From: Perognathus longimembris pacificus | Lineage: Eukaryota; Chordata; Mammalia; Rodentia; Heteromyidae | Assembly: GCF_023159225.1 (NCBI RefSeq) | Contig: NC_063161.1 | Location: forward strand, 77,352,267 to 77,416,266 | DNA: 64,000 nt | Direction: 5' to 3' | Part shown: positions 34,200 to 45,039 of the stretch, piece after piece | Layout of the letters: each line of letters starts with the position of its first letter | Position numbering within the stretch: position 1 is the first letter of the stretch | Made by a program: the position numbers and the translations under genes | The notes under the pieces: model-generated | Told to the model about the DNA's origin: nothing | Database searches by the model: none | What the model saw: the letters and a program-made list of their open reading frames with translations, nothing else

Positions 34200-34795
34200 C
34201 CCAACCTCATGTGTTCTTCCACACTGCCATTGATGACAACCCCTTCAGCTACATTTCCTTTCATCTCTTTTCAGAAAAACTTTCATGTTCTACACACTGG
34301 AGAGAAAAGATTTGGTTATAAGAGTTCCTATGTTCACAAAATTACTGCAGGATTTGGGTACTGGGGTGCTGACTTCATATCCATAATAGTACAGACAGCA
34401 AATCCATCTATGAGAAGAAATGCGTTGATAAAAATGTCATGCTGGAGCATACAGGTGTATCTCGTCCATGACTAATGGTTCCCACTTTTTCATCTGCTGT
34501 CCAAGACAGCAATCATGTGGCCTTTGGAAAAGTGAAGGAGGCATGAACACTGTGGAAGTCATAGAGCACTTGTATCAGAAATAGCAACACCAACAAGATT
34601 ACCACTCTATCAGTTGTGGTTTATCATAACCGCTGGACTATTATTTCTACTGCTCAGCAGAGGATCCCACTTGCTCACAATATCCTATAATCTTTGTGCT
34701 CTTGGTACACTTTTGAGGTTCTAAATTTTCCATATTCCCTTTGAAGCTGGGTTGCAGGGTTAAACTTGTAATTATTAAATAAAACCTGAAGCACG
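34200..34795 (+). pseudogene. PPIA: PPIA (cyclophilin A) processed pseudogene
   Basis: Intronless copy of cyclophilin A mRNA; the parent encodes a cytosolic peptidyl-prolyl isomerase of 165 residues. The start region reads like the family N-terminus (VFF.TAIDD.PFSYISFHLF). A well kept block follows at about 34297-34377 (TGEKRFGYKSSYVHKITAGF), then patches equivalent to KSIYGEKFEDENFILKHTG, SQFFIC, GKVKEGMN and KITIADCGQ. Coding length has shrunk to about 420 bases against about 495 in the parent: codons after SEKL are missing, part of the SMANAGPNTN region and the EWLDGK region are lost, and one base is deleted in the KVKEGM codons (near 34531). The 3' UTR is also recognisable ('AATCTTTGTGCTCTTGG', 'GGGTTGCAGGGTTAA'), with a poly(A) signal AATAAA at 34778-34783. 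It cannot encode active enzyme: the frame is broken and active-site parts are gone. Retrocopies of PPIA are common in mammals. Confidence 0.92.
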
Positions 34796-35040
34796 AAAAG
34801 AACATGGAAAGACAGTCTATAGAATGCAAGAAAATACTTGTAAACTATATGTTCCACAAGGGACAAGTAGCTAAAATGTACAAAGAACTCTCAACATCAA
34901 ACAGGGCAATCAGAAAACAAAGAGCAATATTCAGCCACGAACATCTACAGATGGCAAATAAAGATTGCTCAACATTAGAATACAAATTAAAACAAAAACA
35001 AAGCACAACTACATACCGGTCAGAATGGATAGATTAAAAG
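34796..35040 (+). mobile_element. L1 ORF2 fragment, sense
   Basis: 'GGAAAGACAGTCTATAGAAT', 'CAAAGAACTCTCAACATCAA' and 'CAGATGGCAAATAAAGATTG' follow the ORF2 order for the region before the C-terminus. Confidence 0.7.
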
Positions 35041-35048
35041 ACACAGTA

Positions 35049-35259
35049 GGGCTGGGAATATGACCTAAAGCTTGCCTAGTAGAGTGCTTGCCTCATATAC
35101 ATGAAGCCCTGGGTTTGATTCCTCAGCACCACATATATAGAAAAAGCCAGAAGTGGCACTATGGCTCAAGTGGTAGAGTGCTAGCCTTGAGCAAAAAGAA
35201 GCCAAGGACAGTGCTCAGGCCCAGAGTTCAAGTCCCAGGACTGGCAAAAAAAAAAAAAA
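35049..35259 (+). mobile_element. IDL-Geo SINE with small internal duplication
   Basis: Full dimer whose left half carries extra bases around 35071-35082, where 'AGCTTGCCTAGTAGAGTGCT' replaces the usual spacing. The A tail ends at 35259. A TSD-like 'AGACACAGTA' / 'AGATATAGTA' lies at 35039-35048 and 35259-35268. Confidence 0.9.
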
Positions 35260-35264
35260 GATAT

Positions 35265-35324
35265 AGTAGTCCCCTCTTCTCCATTGCTCATTGCCCATGG
35301 TTTAAGTTACCTGCTGATGGGTTA
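35265..35324 (+). mobile_element. Tigger-like DNA transposon end fragment
   Basis: 'TAGTAGTCCCCTCTTCTCCA' and 'CCATGGTTTAAGTTACCTGC' recall the terminal sequence of Tigger-group (pogo/Tc1-mariner) elements. Short and uncertain. Confidence 0.45.
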
Positions 35325-35436
35325 ATGTTTAACAAACTAGATTCCATGGAATACTATCCAATAGTAGAAATGAGTGAGCATGTACAAGAATCTGGATATG
35401 AATTACAAGGAACAATGCAGAGTTTAAAACAGAGCT
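35325..35436 (+). mobile_element. L1M 3' fragment, sense, first half
   Basis: 'CATGGAATACTATCCAATAG' and 'TGAATTACAAGGAACAATGC' match the L1M ORF2 C-terminus. An ID-like SINE follows at 35437. Confidence 0.65.
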
Positions 35437-35515
35437 AAGGGTATGACTCAAGTACTCAAGTAGTACAGCACCTGTACAGCAAGCACAAACCCCAGTACTG
35501 CCCAAAAAAGCTATT
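35437..35515 (+). mobile_element. ID-like tRNA monomer
   Basis: 'AAGGGTATGACTCAAGTACT' to 'GCACAAACCCCAGTACTGCC' and a short A tail. It interrupts the L1M 3' end. Confidence 0.65.
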
Positions 35516-35825
35516 CCTAAAAGTTCCATAGTCTCACATTCTATTTATGTAACATTCTTAAAATAAGAAATTCCCCAAATCATTGGTTTCCTGGAGCTAT
35601 GAGGAGGACAGCAGGAGGAAAATGGATGAGGCTACTACTAGAACCCAATGTGAGGGACCCTGGTAATGGTGGGAATAATTTATATGTTGTCAACATGTTA
35701 CACTGGTAACAACTTCTCTAGAAAGGGAACAAAGGATTTCTGCATTATTTCTTACAACTGCATGTCAGTCTGCAGTTACTCCATGCAAAATTAACCTAAG
35801 TGAATAAATGAAACTTTTAAAATAA
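35516..35825 (+). mobile_element. L1M 3' UTR, sense, second half
   Basis: 'TCATTGGTTTCCTGGAGCTA', 'TGCATTATTTCTTACAACTG' and 'CATGTCAGTCTGCAGTTACT' match the terminal pattern of old L1M 3' UTRs. Confidence 0.7.
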
Positions 35826-37661
35826 TTAGGTAACATGAATACGAATATGAAATATTCAGTATTAGACAACATGGAATATTAATTATCCTAAAACTGTTTT
35901 TCTTAGAAATCTGATAAAAAATAATCATGAAAGACAAACAAAATAGTATAAATTAATGATCCCCCAAAGTACCATTCAGATGGTACATGCTATGGCCTTC
36001 CAGAAAGAAAATTGGTTAAAGTACAGTTATACAATTCTGAATGGGAACTACTTTCCTTATGTAAACTATACATATCAATACTATTTCATTCTACAGAGTG
36101 TTAACTTGCAAAGTAAATGAAAAATTATTTCCTACAAACTAATGAATTTAAAAGCATGTATTCTTTCAGAGGCCTGGGAGAATAAAAGTAGCTAAACTAT
36201 GCTTAGAAAAAAATTAAGCCTTAATATTCTAATGGAGCTTGTAAGGATATGGAAAAAATATGGAACAAGTGGCATTCCTTTAGATATATCCAAGAATTAT
36301 GAATTCGTTCTTGCAGAACTTCTCTGCTGCTGCATATTTACATTCAAATGCAATCATCAAAATCCTACTCAAATAGTAAAATTATAACAAAAAAGAAGCT
36401 TCAAGCAGACATTCAAAATATTTCTCCAAAAGCAGTCTTCCAATTACTAATCCCCGCCCACACCAAAAATAAAGGCAAGCTGCATTTAAACTCAGATCAC
36501 ATCTGTATTTGTGTACCAAACTATGAGAAAACAGATTACACGCCATCATAATCGGCCACCTACTGCCTCAGGGATATATAGGGTTCTCCCAGGGTTAATT
36601 TTGTACAGATTCTACAGAAGGAGTTATTTATCACAGCATAGTCCTCAGATCAAAATGCTATTATAAGAACAAGGTCCCTTCACTCAGGAAAATTATTTTT
36701 CTTTCTTTCCCTTTCCATCCTGCTCTAAAATCGAAGTAATAAACTTTAAATCCTTTAGGTCTGAGAGTTTTGTAGTGTCTGAGAGTTTTGCAGTGAAGCA
36801 GGTACAAAGATATAACTCAATGCAGAGAAAATAAAGGCTGCCATTGAAAAATTAACCTGCCCCAAAGTTACGCATCTAGAACACTTAAAAGAGATTTGTA
36901 AAACTACCAGATTATGTACACAGATGGTTTTCAGTATCTGTCATCAGTTCAGCATTTTAATCACCCTGAAAGAATTATCTTTAGTTATTTTTTTGTTATT
37001 AGTAACTTACTTTTTAGGACCAAGAGAGATCTATAGCCAATGGTTCTTATCAAGTAGCAGCCACAGAATATGCTTATTGATATTTATACATCATTAAAAA
37101 ATGGACCAAGTAAGCATTGCCAAACTGTGTATTTTATTTTAAAAGAGTGAACCAAAGACAGATAATGAGTAGGAAGATATGAGAACTGGATTTAGGATAA
37201 AAGAAGAAAGAAATCCCAGGAGGAAAAGACATAGGGAACTGGAGAAAAGACAAAAGTAAGAAGCTCAAAGACAAAAAATTGGAACATGCCAGTAGGTTGA
37301 GAAGAAAGTGGAATCAAACAAGATAAAGGTTCTGCAGACAAAATAAAAATATTTTTACCACCAATGTTTAGAAAATGAGTACTAACTGCAATGACATTTT
37401 TCAAATTGACTGATTTTATTATAGAAAAACTACAGCAGAGAATTGAGCATACTTTTCAAATTTTTTCATATATTTCAAAAATGGTCATTTTAAACATATC
37501 AGTTTGTTGCTCTAAAATTCAATCAAAGAGGAACCTGATTGTTTTGTTTTTTCAGCATATGTGCTATAAATGGCAACTGTAAGCCTTACTATTCAAATGT
37601 GTTCTATACCCTATAATAGTACCATTTCCACTATGGAAATTCTCCCTAATTAAAACTGTGG
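35826..37661. other. Unassigned AT-rich stretch
   Basis: About 1.8 kb without recognised transposons. Contains an 18-base imperfect tandem duplication at 36760-36795 (unit TCTGAGAGTTTTGTAGTG, one mismatch). Confidence 0.45.
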
Positions 37662-37890
37662 GGCAAGTACTGATAGCTCAAAAGGCTGAGATTTGAGGAT
37701 CATAGTTAGAAGCCAGCCTAGGCAGGAAACCCCACAAGACTATTATCTCCAATTAACCACCAAAGAAAAGCTGGAAGTGTAGCTCTGGCTCAAGTGGGGA
37801 AAGTTGCCAGCCTGGAACAAAAAAGCTCAGGAATGGTAGCCAGGCTCTGAGTTCAAACACCAGAAGGGGGAACAACAACAACAACAAAAG
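37662..37890 (+). mobile_element. B1-like/ID composite SINE
   Basis: 'GAAGCCAGCCTAGGCAGGAA', the linker 'TATCTCCAATTAACCACC', the tRNA-like half 'GTAGCTCTGGCTCAAGTGGG' to 'GAGTTCAAACACCAGAAGGG', and an (ACA)n tail at 37871-37888. Confidence 0.78.
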
Positions 37891-38277
37891 CCTTCTTACA
37901 CTCATTCTCAACAGATACAGTTAGGTAACAGCCCTCTTATCCTCTGGTTAACACAACTACTTTGACAGAATGAGAGCTTCCATCCCACTGCTTCAGACAA
38001 GGTCAGATACATCAAAGTGGTGTGACAGTAGTGGCAAGAGCAAGCAAGGTTACAAAATCTAGATAAAACAATCTAAGGCTAGCTGGTCACATATGCCTGA
38101 CAAGTTTCAAAACACAAGGAGGGGGGGTGAGGAAGGCTTATGTGTTTAAACATCAGTCTCCAATAGTTATTTGCATAAATGAATATCCGTAAACCTAAGG
38201 AGGCCTACTAATAGAGAACTGAAAGTAAAATGTCTCTATCAAATTGACTGTCTTTAGGCAGTCCCCCAGCTCAAAAA
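37891..38277. other. Unassigned stretch
   Basis: No family recognised. Confidence 0.45.
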
Positions 38278-38287
38278 CCACATAAAC

Positions 38288-38488
38288 TTTTTTTTTTTGC
38301 CAGTCCTGGCCTTGAACTCAGGGCCTGAGCACTGTCCCTGCTTCTTTTTGCTCAAGGCTAGCACTCTGCCACTTGAGCTACAGCGCCACTTCTGGCTGTT
38401 TTCTATATATGTGATATGGGGGAATCGAACCCAGGGCTTCATGTATCTGAGGCAAGCACTCTTGCCACTAGGCCAGATTCCCAGCCCC
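38288..38488 (-). mobile_element. IDL-Geo SINE, antisense
   Basis: Full dimer with an 11-base T tail. The TSD 'CCACATAAAC' lies at 38278-38287 and about 38487-38496. Confidence 0.92.
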
Positions 38489-38817
38489 ACATAAACTAAA
38501 TGACAGACATCATTCACTGACATGACAGTCCTGGCAACTATACTTTAAGACTAATTGTTTTAAGTACCTATTATTCCCTCTACCATCTGAAGAGTCTGCC
38601 CCACAAGTCACTCAACTTCAGGTAACTTAGAAGTTTTGCTCATTCACAGATGGCATGTCAAGCACCAATCGGAGACTTGAAGAGGGGTAACCCATCTTAT
38701 AACAGAATGAAACTAGCATGACCTCTGATCTCTTGGGCCACATTCTAACCCTAAGCCACAAGGTGAGAGAAAGGCTTATGATCTAAAATAATGATGGTTA
38801 TGAAATGGGAAGAAATT
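38489..38817. other. Unassigned stretch
   Basis: No family recognised. Confidence 0.45.
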
Positions 38818-38937
38818 CCTCCTCTCCTCCTCTCTCCTTCTCTTCCCCCCTCCCCCTCCCCTTCTCCCTCCTTTCTCCTCTTCTTTCTCTCCATCCCCTC
38901 TCTCCTACCCCCTCTCTCTCCTTCCCCTTTCCAATTC
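38818..38937. repeat. Polypyrimidine (C/T) tract
   Basis: About 120 bases almost wholly C and T on the plus strand. Such homopurine-homopyrimidine runs can form triplex (H-DNA). The 61- and 73-residue ORFs over it are low-complexity artefacts. Confidence 0.9.
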
Positions 38938-39517
38938 CTGCCTCCTGATTGTTATGTGGATTACAAAGCAAAATAAGTAAAATAAGTGTAGTCACATTTT
39001 TCAAACTAAGTGTCGTCACATTTTGCTTTCCACAATTACTTCACGAAAGTATCTATTGCTATAAACAAGGACAAGTAACTCCAGGGCAAGGCAGATGCCT
39101 CTATGCCCATCAGCCAAAGAGACTTCCTCCATTCACCCTAAATTCCCCTAGGGTCACATCTACAGTAAGAATTCATTCTCCAGGGCTTAATTACTGAACA
39201 TTATTCCTCTCTACATGACTTCTAGAATGCAGTGGATAGTAGCATGCCCCCCCAAAACCCCACGAAGCCTGGAAATGCTGTCTTGAAATTGTCTTATTCT
39301 TAAGAGAGAATCTAGTGTGGAGAGGCTGCCCAGAATTGGCATGTCAGCACAGTAATGTTGTCATAGCACTACAATGAGAGCCCCAGAACCTAAGGCTAGA
39401 ATGTCAACACTGAAGGAACCTCACAGTAATCCTGTTACTTAGACTAAGCTTTTTAGAGAAGATACTAAAAATGTTTTATTAGGATTCTCATAACAAATAC
39501 GCAAAAATATATAATTT
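38938..39517. other. Unassigned stretch
   Basis: Contains a short duplicated motif of the form AAGTGT(A/C)GTCACATTTT near 38984 and 39008. Otherwise nothing recognised. Confidence 0.45.
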
Positions 39518-39597
39518 GGGGCTGGGGACATAGCTCAGAGGTGGAGCTCTTATATAGTGTGAAGCTCTGAGTTTGATCCCCAGTACCACAGAAAATT
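39518..39597 (+). mobile_element. ID-like tRNA monomer
   Basis: 'GGGGCTGGGGACATAGCTCA' and 'TGAGTTTGATCCCCAGTACC' are typical of monomeric ID-type SINEs. The second half seen in IDL-Geo is absent. Confidence 0.8.
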
Positions 39598-39719
39598 ACA
39601 ATGCACCTAAAATATATAAGTAAAATACATATAAGATAAGCTATATGTGTGTATAATGTATATTATATGTCATAATAATTTTTAAAACCTAATCTCGTGA
39701 TTCTTTTAATAATTCTTTT

Positions 39720-39992
39720 TAAACTGGTATTGGAACTAGGAAATTGAAAGGGAATACCAAAATTGAGAGACACAGGGTAAAAAAAGACAAACAACTACAA
39801 AAGCAATACTTGCAAAACTGTTTGGTGTAAGTGAACTGAACACCTCAGGGGGGGAAAGGGAAAGGGGGAGGGGGAGGGGGGTATGAGGGACAAGGTAACA
39901 AACAGTACAAGTAATGTATCCAATGCCTAACATTGAAACTGTAACCTCTCTGTACATCAGTTTGATAATAAAAATTTGAAAAAATAATAATA
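39720..39992 (+). mobile_element. L1 3'-UTR end, type B, sense
   Basis: Best sense copy of this end: 'GCAATACTTGCAAAACTGTT', a G-rich tract at 39848-39883, 'GTACAAGTAATGTATCCAAT', 'GAAACTGTAACCTCTCTGTA' and 'CATCAGTTTGATAATAAAAA' plus an A-rich tail. It matches the antisense copies at 22839 and 31663 block by block. Confidence 0.88.
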
Positions 39993-40385
39993 ATAGCCCG
40001 CCAGTATAGCTTCCAGTTTGTCCTTGTACCTAAAGCATTGGAGTATTTCTCAATTACAAATGGGGAAGAAACATCCCTAGGGATTACATTCATCCTGCAA
40101 GTGGGTAGCCTGAATGAAGGACTTTTACCCTGGTGAACCCAGATTCCTAGAAAACCACAGGCTGGAATGTCCTGGCTCTGCTTCTTCCATATGGCACAGG
40201 TTACAAGTAGCTATGGCCAGGAAAGTGACCACTTGGCAGCCTACACACAACTAGCAGAATAGATTGACCAGAATAGGCAGTACCTCCTTCCACTCTGGCA
40301 GAAAAGCACCAAATGGAACTCTAATGACATGGTTGATCACAGGCCTTTCACTTGCTAACATCATCTCCTAAGGTTCTGTGGTAGA
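39993..40385. other. Unassigned stretch
   Basis: No family recognised. Confidence 0.45.
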
Positions 40386-40403
40386 CAGAAATGCCTACAT
40401 GTG

Positions 40404-40627
40404 GGCTGGGAATATGGCCTATTGGTAAAGTGCTCGCCTCATATACATGAAGCCCTGGGTTCAATTCCTCAGCACCACATATACAGAAAAGGCCGGAGTA
40501 GCGCTGTATCTCAAAGGGTAGAGTGTTAGCCTTGAGCAAAAAGAAGCCAAGGACAGTCAGTGCTCAGGCCCTGAGGTCAAGCCCCAGGACTGGCAAAACG
40601 AAACAAAACAACAACAAAAAAAAAACC
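40404..40627 (+). mobile_element. IDL-Geo SINE
   Basis: Full dimer with a tail of A-rich units (AAACAAAACAACAAC). The 18-base TSD 'CAGAAATGCCTACATGTG' is at 40386-40403 and, with one change, at 40628-40645. Confidence 0.95.
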
Positions 40628-40645
40628 CAGAAATGCCTATATGTG

Positions 40646-41438
40646 ATCCCTGAGAACATTGTTCAGTCCTGCAGTTCTGAAGAGTGCAGTCTGTTGAACT
40701 AAGGCTCTAAAGCAGATGTTCTTGGGGAAAAAAAAATACTCATGTTCCAAACTACACCATACAATTGGGTACAATGTGCTGTTATCTATAAAAATCATTA
40801 TTTAACTCTTTTTCATCACTGAAAAGAAGAAACAGTAGTTAAACTGCTTAATGCTCTTATTAAATGTTTAAACCCCACAGTTTGGTCCCGTCTATGATAC
40901 ATTCTTATTTTCTACAGTGCAAGTACATACAAAGGTCTTAGAAACCAAGTCATCTAGGGGATAGCTGCCAATTCGATTAATTTCCCAAATCAATATCCAA
41001 GCTCAGAGCTGCTACAGCCTTCCATCCCACAGAAAATTCTAGCTGCATAGTGATTCCAGAGAACACTTAATTCTATTTTGACATTGCTTTTAGAGAAAAA
41101 CTTTTATGAGTCATACCTTAACTTAGGCTGCAAGATTAAAAGAACATTTAATGATTAGATTAGCTAATTGTTCCAAATATTCCTCCCTCATTAAAGTAAC
41201 TTACTCTTGAAACAAGCCGTCAAAGATCACCACTGAGTACAAGAAATGAACAAAAACCATTTATGCATGAATTTGGGAATGTCATTAATGGCTTTAAGTT
41301 TTATTATTCTCAATTGTCTTATATTACTAAAAAGTTTTGTTAAAGCAAATATAATTGAGAAATACATCTACTGTACATAATTAAGAAAGTATGCAAGAGA
41401 AAAAAAGATGCAGAATAATAAATCTTAAAATCCAACAC
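40646..41438. other. Unassigned stretch
   Basis: No family or gene recognised. Confidence 0.45.
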
Positions 41439-41452
41439 GGGGGGGGGGGGGT

Positions 41453-41496
<44 letters not shown>

Positions 41497-41504
41497 CACA
41501 CACC
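41439..41504. repeat. G-run plus (TG)n plus CGCGCG microsatellite
   Basis: A run of about 13 G is followed by (GT)n to 41490, then CGCGCGCACACACC. The alternating purine-pyrimidine part with CG steps is a strong Z-DNA-type sequence. It abuts the tail end of the antisense SINE at 41503, so it probably arose from that tail. Confidence 0.95.
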
Positions 41505-41716
41505 TTGGGGCTTGAATTCAGGGTCTGGGTGCTATCTCTGAGCTGTTTTTTGCTTCAAGGCTAGCACTCTATCACTTGGGCCACTACTTTATTTCCAGTT
41601 TTTTGCTGCTTAAGCATCTCATGGACTTACTGCCTGAGTTGGCTTTGACCCATGAACTTCAGATCTCATTCTCCTAGGTAGCTAGGATTACAGGCATAAG
41701 CCACCAGTGCCCAGCT
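41503..41716 (-). mobile_element. B1-like/ID composite SINE, antisense
   Basis: 'CAAGGCTAGCACTCTATCAC', 'CCTAGGTAGCTAGGATTACA' and 'GGCATAAGCCACCAGTGCCC' give the reverse complement of the composite structure. Confidence 0.8.
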
Positions 41717-42378
41717 TATCTTGTTACTTTTACAAAGATATCTTTACCACAGAAGTTGTGCTCAGCACTCATAAGATAATATGTATACCTAAACACACAT
41801 TTCCAACTCTTTACTCATCCAACACTGTTCCTTTTGTCTTCAGTACTGCAGGTCACAGCTAGATATTCTTGCTAGATATTCAGCATCTTGCTGTTAGTTT
41901 ACAAGCTTGGTCTTAAGGGCAGGTTTTTGTGTCTGTATCATGTTCAGAGACAGTAAAGAGAACGGGGGACAGAGACTTAGGCAAGGGAGAAAACAAATAG
42001 AAAGTAACTGACAGAGAGGAAGAGTAAGAGGAAAGGCAACATAAAAAAACAGGCATTTGTAAGTTCATTAGTAAAAGAGTGTCCAGAGACTCTAAAGAGA
42101 TTAAGTTCTGACATTAGGAACATTATTTCTATGAGAAATGGAGGGGATGCTCAGATAAATTAATGTGATTAAACACATATTTTCTTTTAAGTGTAGAGTT
42201 TCAAAGGATGTGTTTAAAAGTTCAAAGATTTATCACTTGAATAAATGTATTATCTCTAAAATGTCAGAAAACAATTTAACAAGGAGGTTTGTAAAAAATA
42301 GGAAAGGTTTTGTTTAGTTACATTTCATTGTAATGATCACAGACAGCATTCTTAACTTTCTCAAAATAATTTTCTAGG
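41717..42378. other. Unassigned stretch
   Basis: No family recognised. Confidence 0.45.
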
Positions 42379-42400
42379 ATATATATATGCGTGTGCATAT

Positions 42401-42432
<32 letters not shown>

Positions 42433-42434
42433 AT
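42379..42434. repeat. (TA)/(TG)n microsatellite
   Basis: Alternating TA, then GCGTGTGCATATGTGTATG, then (TG)n to about 42434. Confidence 0.95.
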
Positions 42435-43250
42435 ACCTAAAGATTGTTAGATAAATGAAGATATAAAGAACAACTCAGATACTCTAAAAAGCCTCCGGCT
42501 CCTGGTGTAAACCACCCTGCAGGATTTGTGGATAAGCTCATGGCACATCAGCCTTCATCTTCAAAGAGCCAATAAACACAAGGGTTTCTGGGAGCTAGGA
42601 ATGTCCTACTTCGTAATATGGGTAGCAACTGCCTAGGTGTTTGTTTTGTTGGTTGAACTGTGTATCTGGTTTTATGCACTTTGTGTTTTATTTCACCACT
42701 GAAAAGTAAAAAGGCTAACAAGTTTTAAAGATACAAGATAACGGAAGATGGGCAAATATTACATCGCTCCTCAAAAACTACAAGTGTTTATATGTGTATG
42801 AATCCCTAGCAATGTTCTTACTAAGAGCACAGTTTATAAAAGTTAATGAGGCAGAATCGGGAATTCATAAGATACAAGACCTTGAAACCTCATTTGTCAA
42901 TAATGATGCCAGGAATTACAGCCTGCAAGATAGGAGGCACCCTACTTGAACAGTAGAACTTCTTCATCGTGACACAGTCATGATGCAGGTAGACAAAAAA
43001 TGAGTGCTGACGCAGTGTGTGATCTCTCTGAGGACATAAAGAAAATTAACAATATCATATTCACTCTAGAGGGAGGAATTAAATTCAGCATCAAGTCCTC
43101 TACACATGAAAGTTAAGGATATACCAGGAATAAAATTCCACATTAATGAACAATGAATTTGGGGCTTATAGGTACTGAAGGGGCATTCCCTGAAATTAAG
43201 ACCAGAACTTTTACTAAACCCCGGAAGGTAACAAGTGAATCTACAGAGAT
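42435..43250. other. Mostly unassigned; possible L1M 3' scrap
   Basis: 42585-42720 ('GGGAGCTAGGAATGTCCTAC', then 'TTGAACTGTGTATCTGG') weakly resembles an L1M 3' UTR. The rest is not recognised. Confidence 0.35.
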
Positions 43251-43325
43251 ACGTGTGTATATGTGTATATACATATATACACACATATACATATGTGTGT
43301 ATATATGTATATATGTATATTTTTT
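43251..43325. repeat. TA/TG/CA alternating, partly palindromic repeat
   Basis: About 70 bases of alternating purine and pyrimidine with near-palindromic cores such as 'GTGTATATACATATATACAC'. Hairpin, cruciform or Z-DNA forms are possible. Confidence 0.92.
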
Positions 43326-43945
43326 TGTGAGCTTATGTATAGGAAGCTGAAGATGGGCCTTGAATGGCTTCTGGTTTCTGTGAAAGGCACCTGTGATGAG
43401 GGAAGATGCATCAGACTGAGAAGGAAGTGGAATTAAAGAGCTGGTGCAAAGAATGGATGAGAAACCAGCTGGAAATACAAAAGTGTTGACACTTAAGTTT
43501 GCACATGGCCAAAAGTACTCCTGTACATCTTTCTCCAATGGACAACTACATTCTAAAAGTTACTCCATTAATGAGTCCATAGTATATTTTAACAAAATTG
43601 CCTCTAATTTCAAAGAATTTTCACAAATTTTATATGTAAGATAACTGGAAACCTTCACTATTTTTTTTAAAGCCTCATGGCAAATTTTAATGAAGTCTAT
43701 AAATGGAATTAACAAATCATGTGACTAAAATAGGATTAGATTTGGCCAGTTATGTCCCACCCTAACTTAATCAAAGAAAATGAGAAAACAAACTGCAGCT
43801 TAGTTATAATCACATAATTAGGGTTCCCAACAGAACAGGAATGTAAAGTACTTTCACATGCATTAAAGTATTGTCTGGTGGATTATTTTAAGCATCTATT
43901 GTTACACAGCAGCAAGTCCCCTTTAATATGACCATCTAAGTAGTT
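43326..43945. other. Unassigned stretch
   Basis: No family recognised. Confidence 0.45.
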
Positions 43946-43960
43946 TAAACCCAATAGTTT

Positions 43961-44160
43961 TTTTTTTTGGCCAGTCCTGGGCCTTGGACTCAGGGCCTGA
44001 GCACTGTCCCTGGCTTCTTCCCGCTCAAGGCTAGCACTCTGCCACTTGAGCCACAGCGCCGCTTCTGGCCGTTTTCTGTATATGTGGTGCTGGGGAATCG
44101 AACCTAGGGCCTCCTGTATCCGAGGCAGGCACTCTTGCCACTAGGCTATATCCCCAGCCC
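43961..44160 (-). mobile_element. Young IDL-Geo SINE, antisense
   Basis: Complete dimer, CpG-rich, with the TSD 'TAAACCCAATAGTTT' at 43946-43960 and 44161-44175; the match may extend into the T run. Nearly identical to the copy at 28348-28563, including the diagnostic 'GAACCTAGGGCCTC' and 'ATCCGAGGCAGGCACTCTTG'. Confidence 0.96.
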
Positions 44161-44175
44161 TAAACCCAATAGTTT

Positions 44176-44734
44176 TTTTTAACTTGGTTTTGTGCCATGC
44201 TCATTTTGAGATATTTTAGCATAGTATAGTCAATAATATTTTCCCCTTATCCTTCAGGATATATGTTAAATTTGGGCAAGGGTTAATACCTTAGCTAACA
44301 GAGCTATTTAAACAGTCTACTCTAGACCTATAAAGTCAATATAAATTCTCAATTAAAAATAATTACATGATTTAATATATGACTACAATGTGCATGGAAA
44401 TTTTGCACAGATTTTTTTAACTTTTTTTAGGATCTATTAAAATATTAGATGGCATAAAAGATGTCCTTCCAAATGGAATGTTTATGACTGTTAACTATGG
44501 TGTTACTATGTTGCCTATATCAGGATTTTACTCAGAAAATTAATCTCCAAAATGATCACAGGCACTAATGAAAAATGGCATTTTACCATCAACTTTTCCT
44601 TCATATTCAACTTTCCAAAAATAAATATAAACTATAAATGAAGTCATATTCTCTTCTAATTGGCCCACAGCCTTAGTTTTTCTTTTCCCTTTTTCTTAAA
44701 AACAAGCTGAACCTTCCTGAAAAAATGGTCTAAA
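44176..44734. other. Unassigned AT-rich stretch
   Basis: No family recognised. Confidence 0.45.
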
Positions 44735-44850
44735 ATGTGGATTCCAAGTCCAGGTCCACCACTACATTTATTATTTATCAGGTCACTACATCTCACTCAG
44801 GCCTGGGTTCCCATTTCCAACCTCATGGGACAGTGCTGAGAACACAAAAA
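44735..44850 (+). mobile_element. MIR relic, sense
   Basis: 'GATTCCAAGTCCAGGTCCAC', 'GTCACTACATCTCACTCAGG' and 'CCTGGGTTCCCATTTCCAAC' follow the MIR core order. Confidence 0.55.
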
Positions 44851-45039
44851 CATTCTGCACTAGAGGTCAACAAAGGACATCTTCAGACACTCAAGACTGT
44901 ACCTCCTATTGGTCATCTGTACTTGGGATCCATACTAAAGTCCTTCCCTCAACAATGAATCCAGTATGAATTGCATTATCTATGTAGGTTAATGTTGCTA
45001 TTAATAATTTGTTTGTGACAAGAAAAAATACCACTTGGA

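Noticed and set aside
34200..34795. Functional PPIA or a PPIA-fusion gene
   Set aside because: Coding region is shortened and frameshifted, with no intron and no intact frame.
38791..39019. ORFs rich in Pro/Ser/Leu or Arg/Glu/Gly over 38.8-38.94 kb
   Set aside because: Low-complexity products of a polypyrimidine tract.
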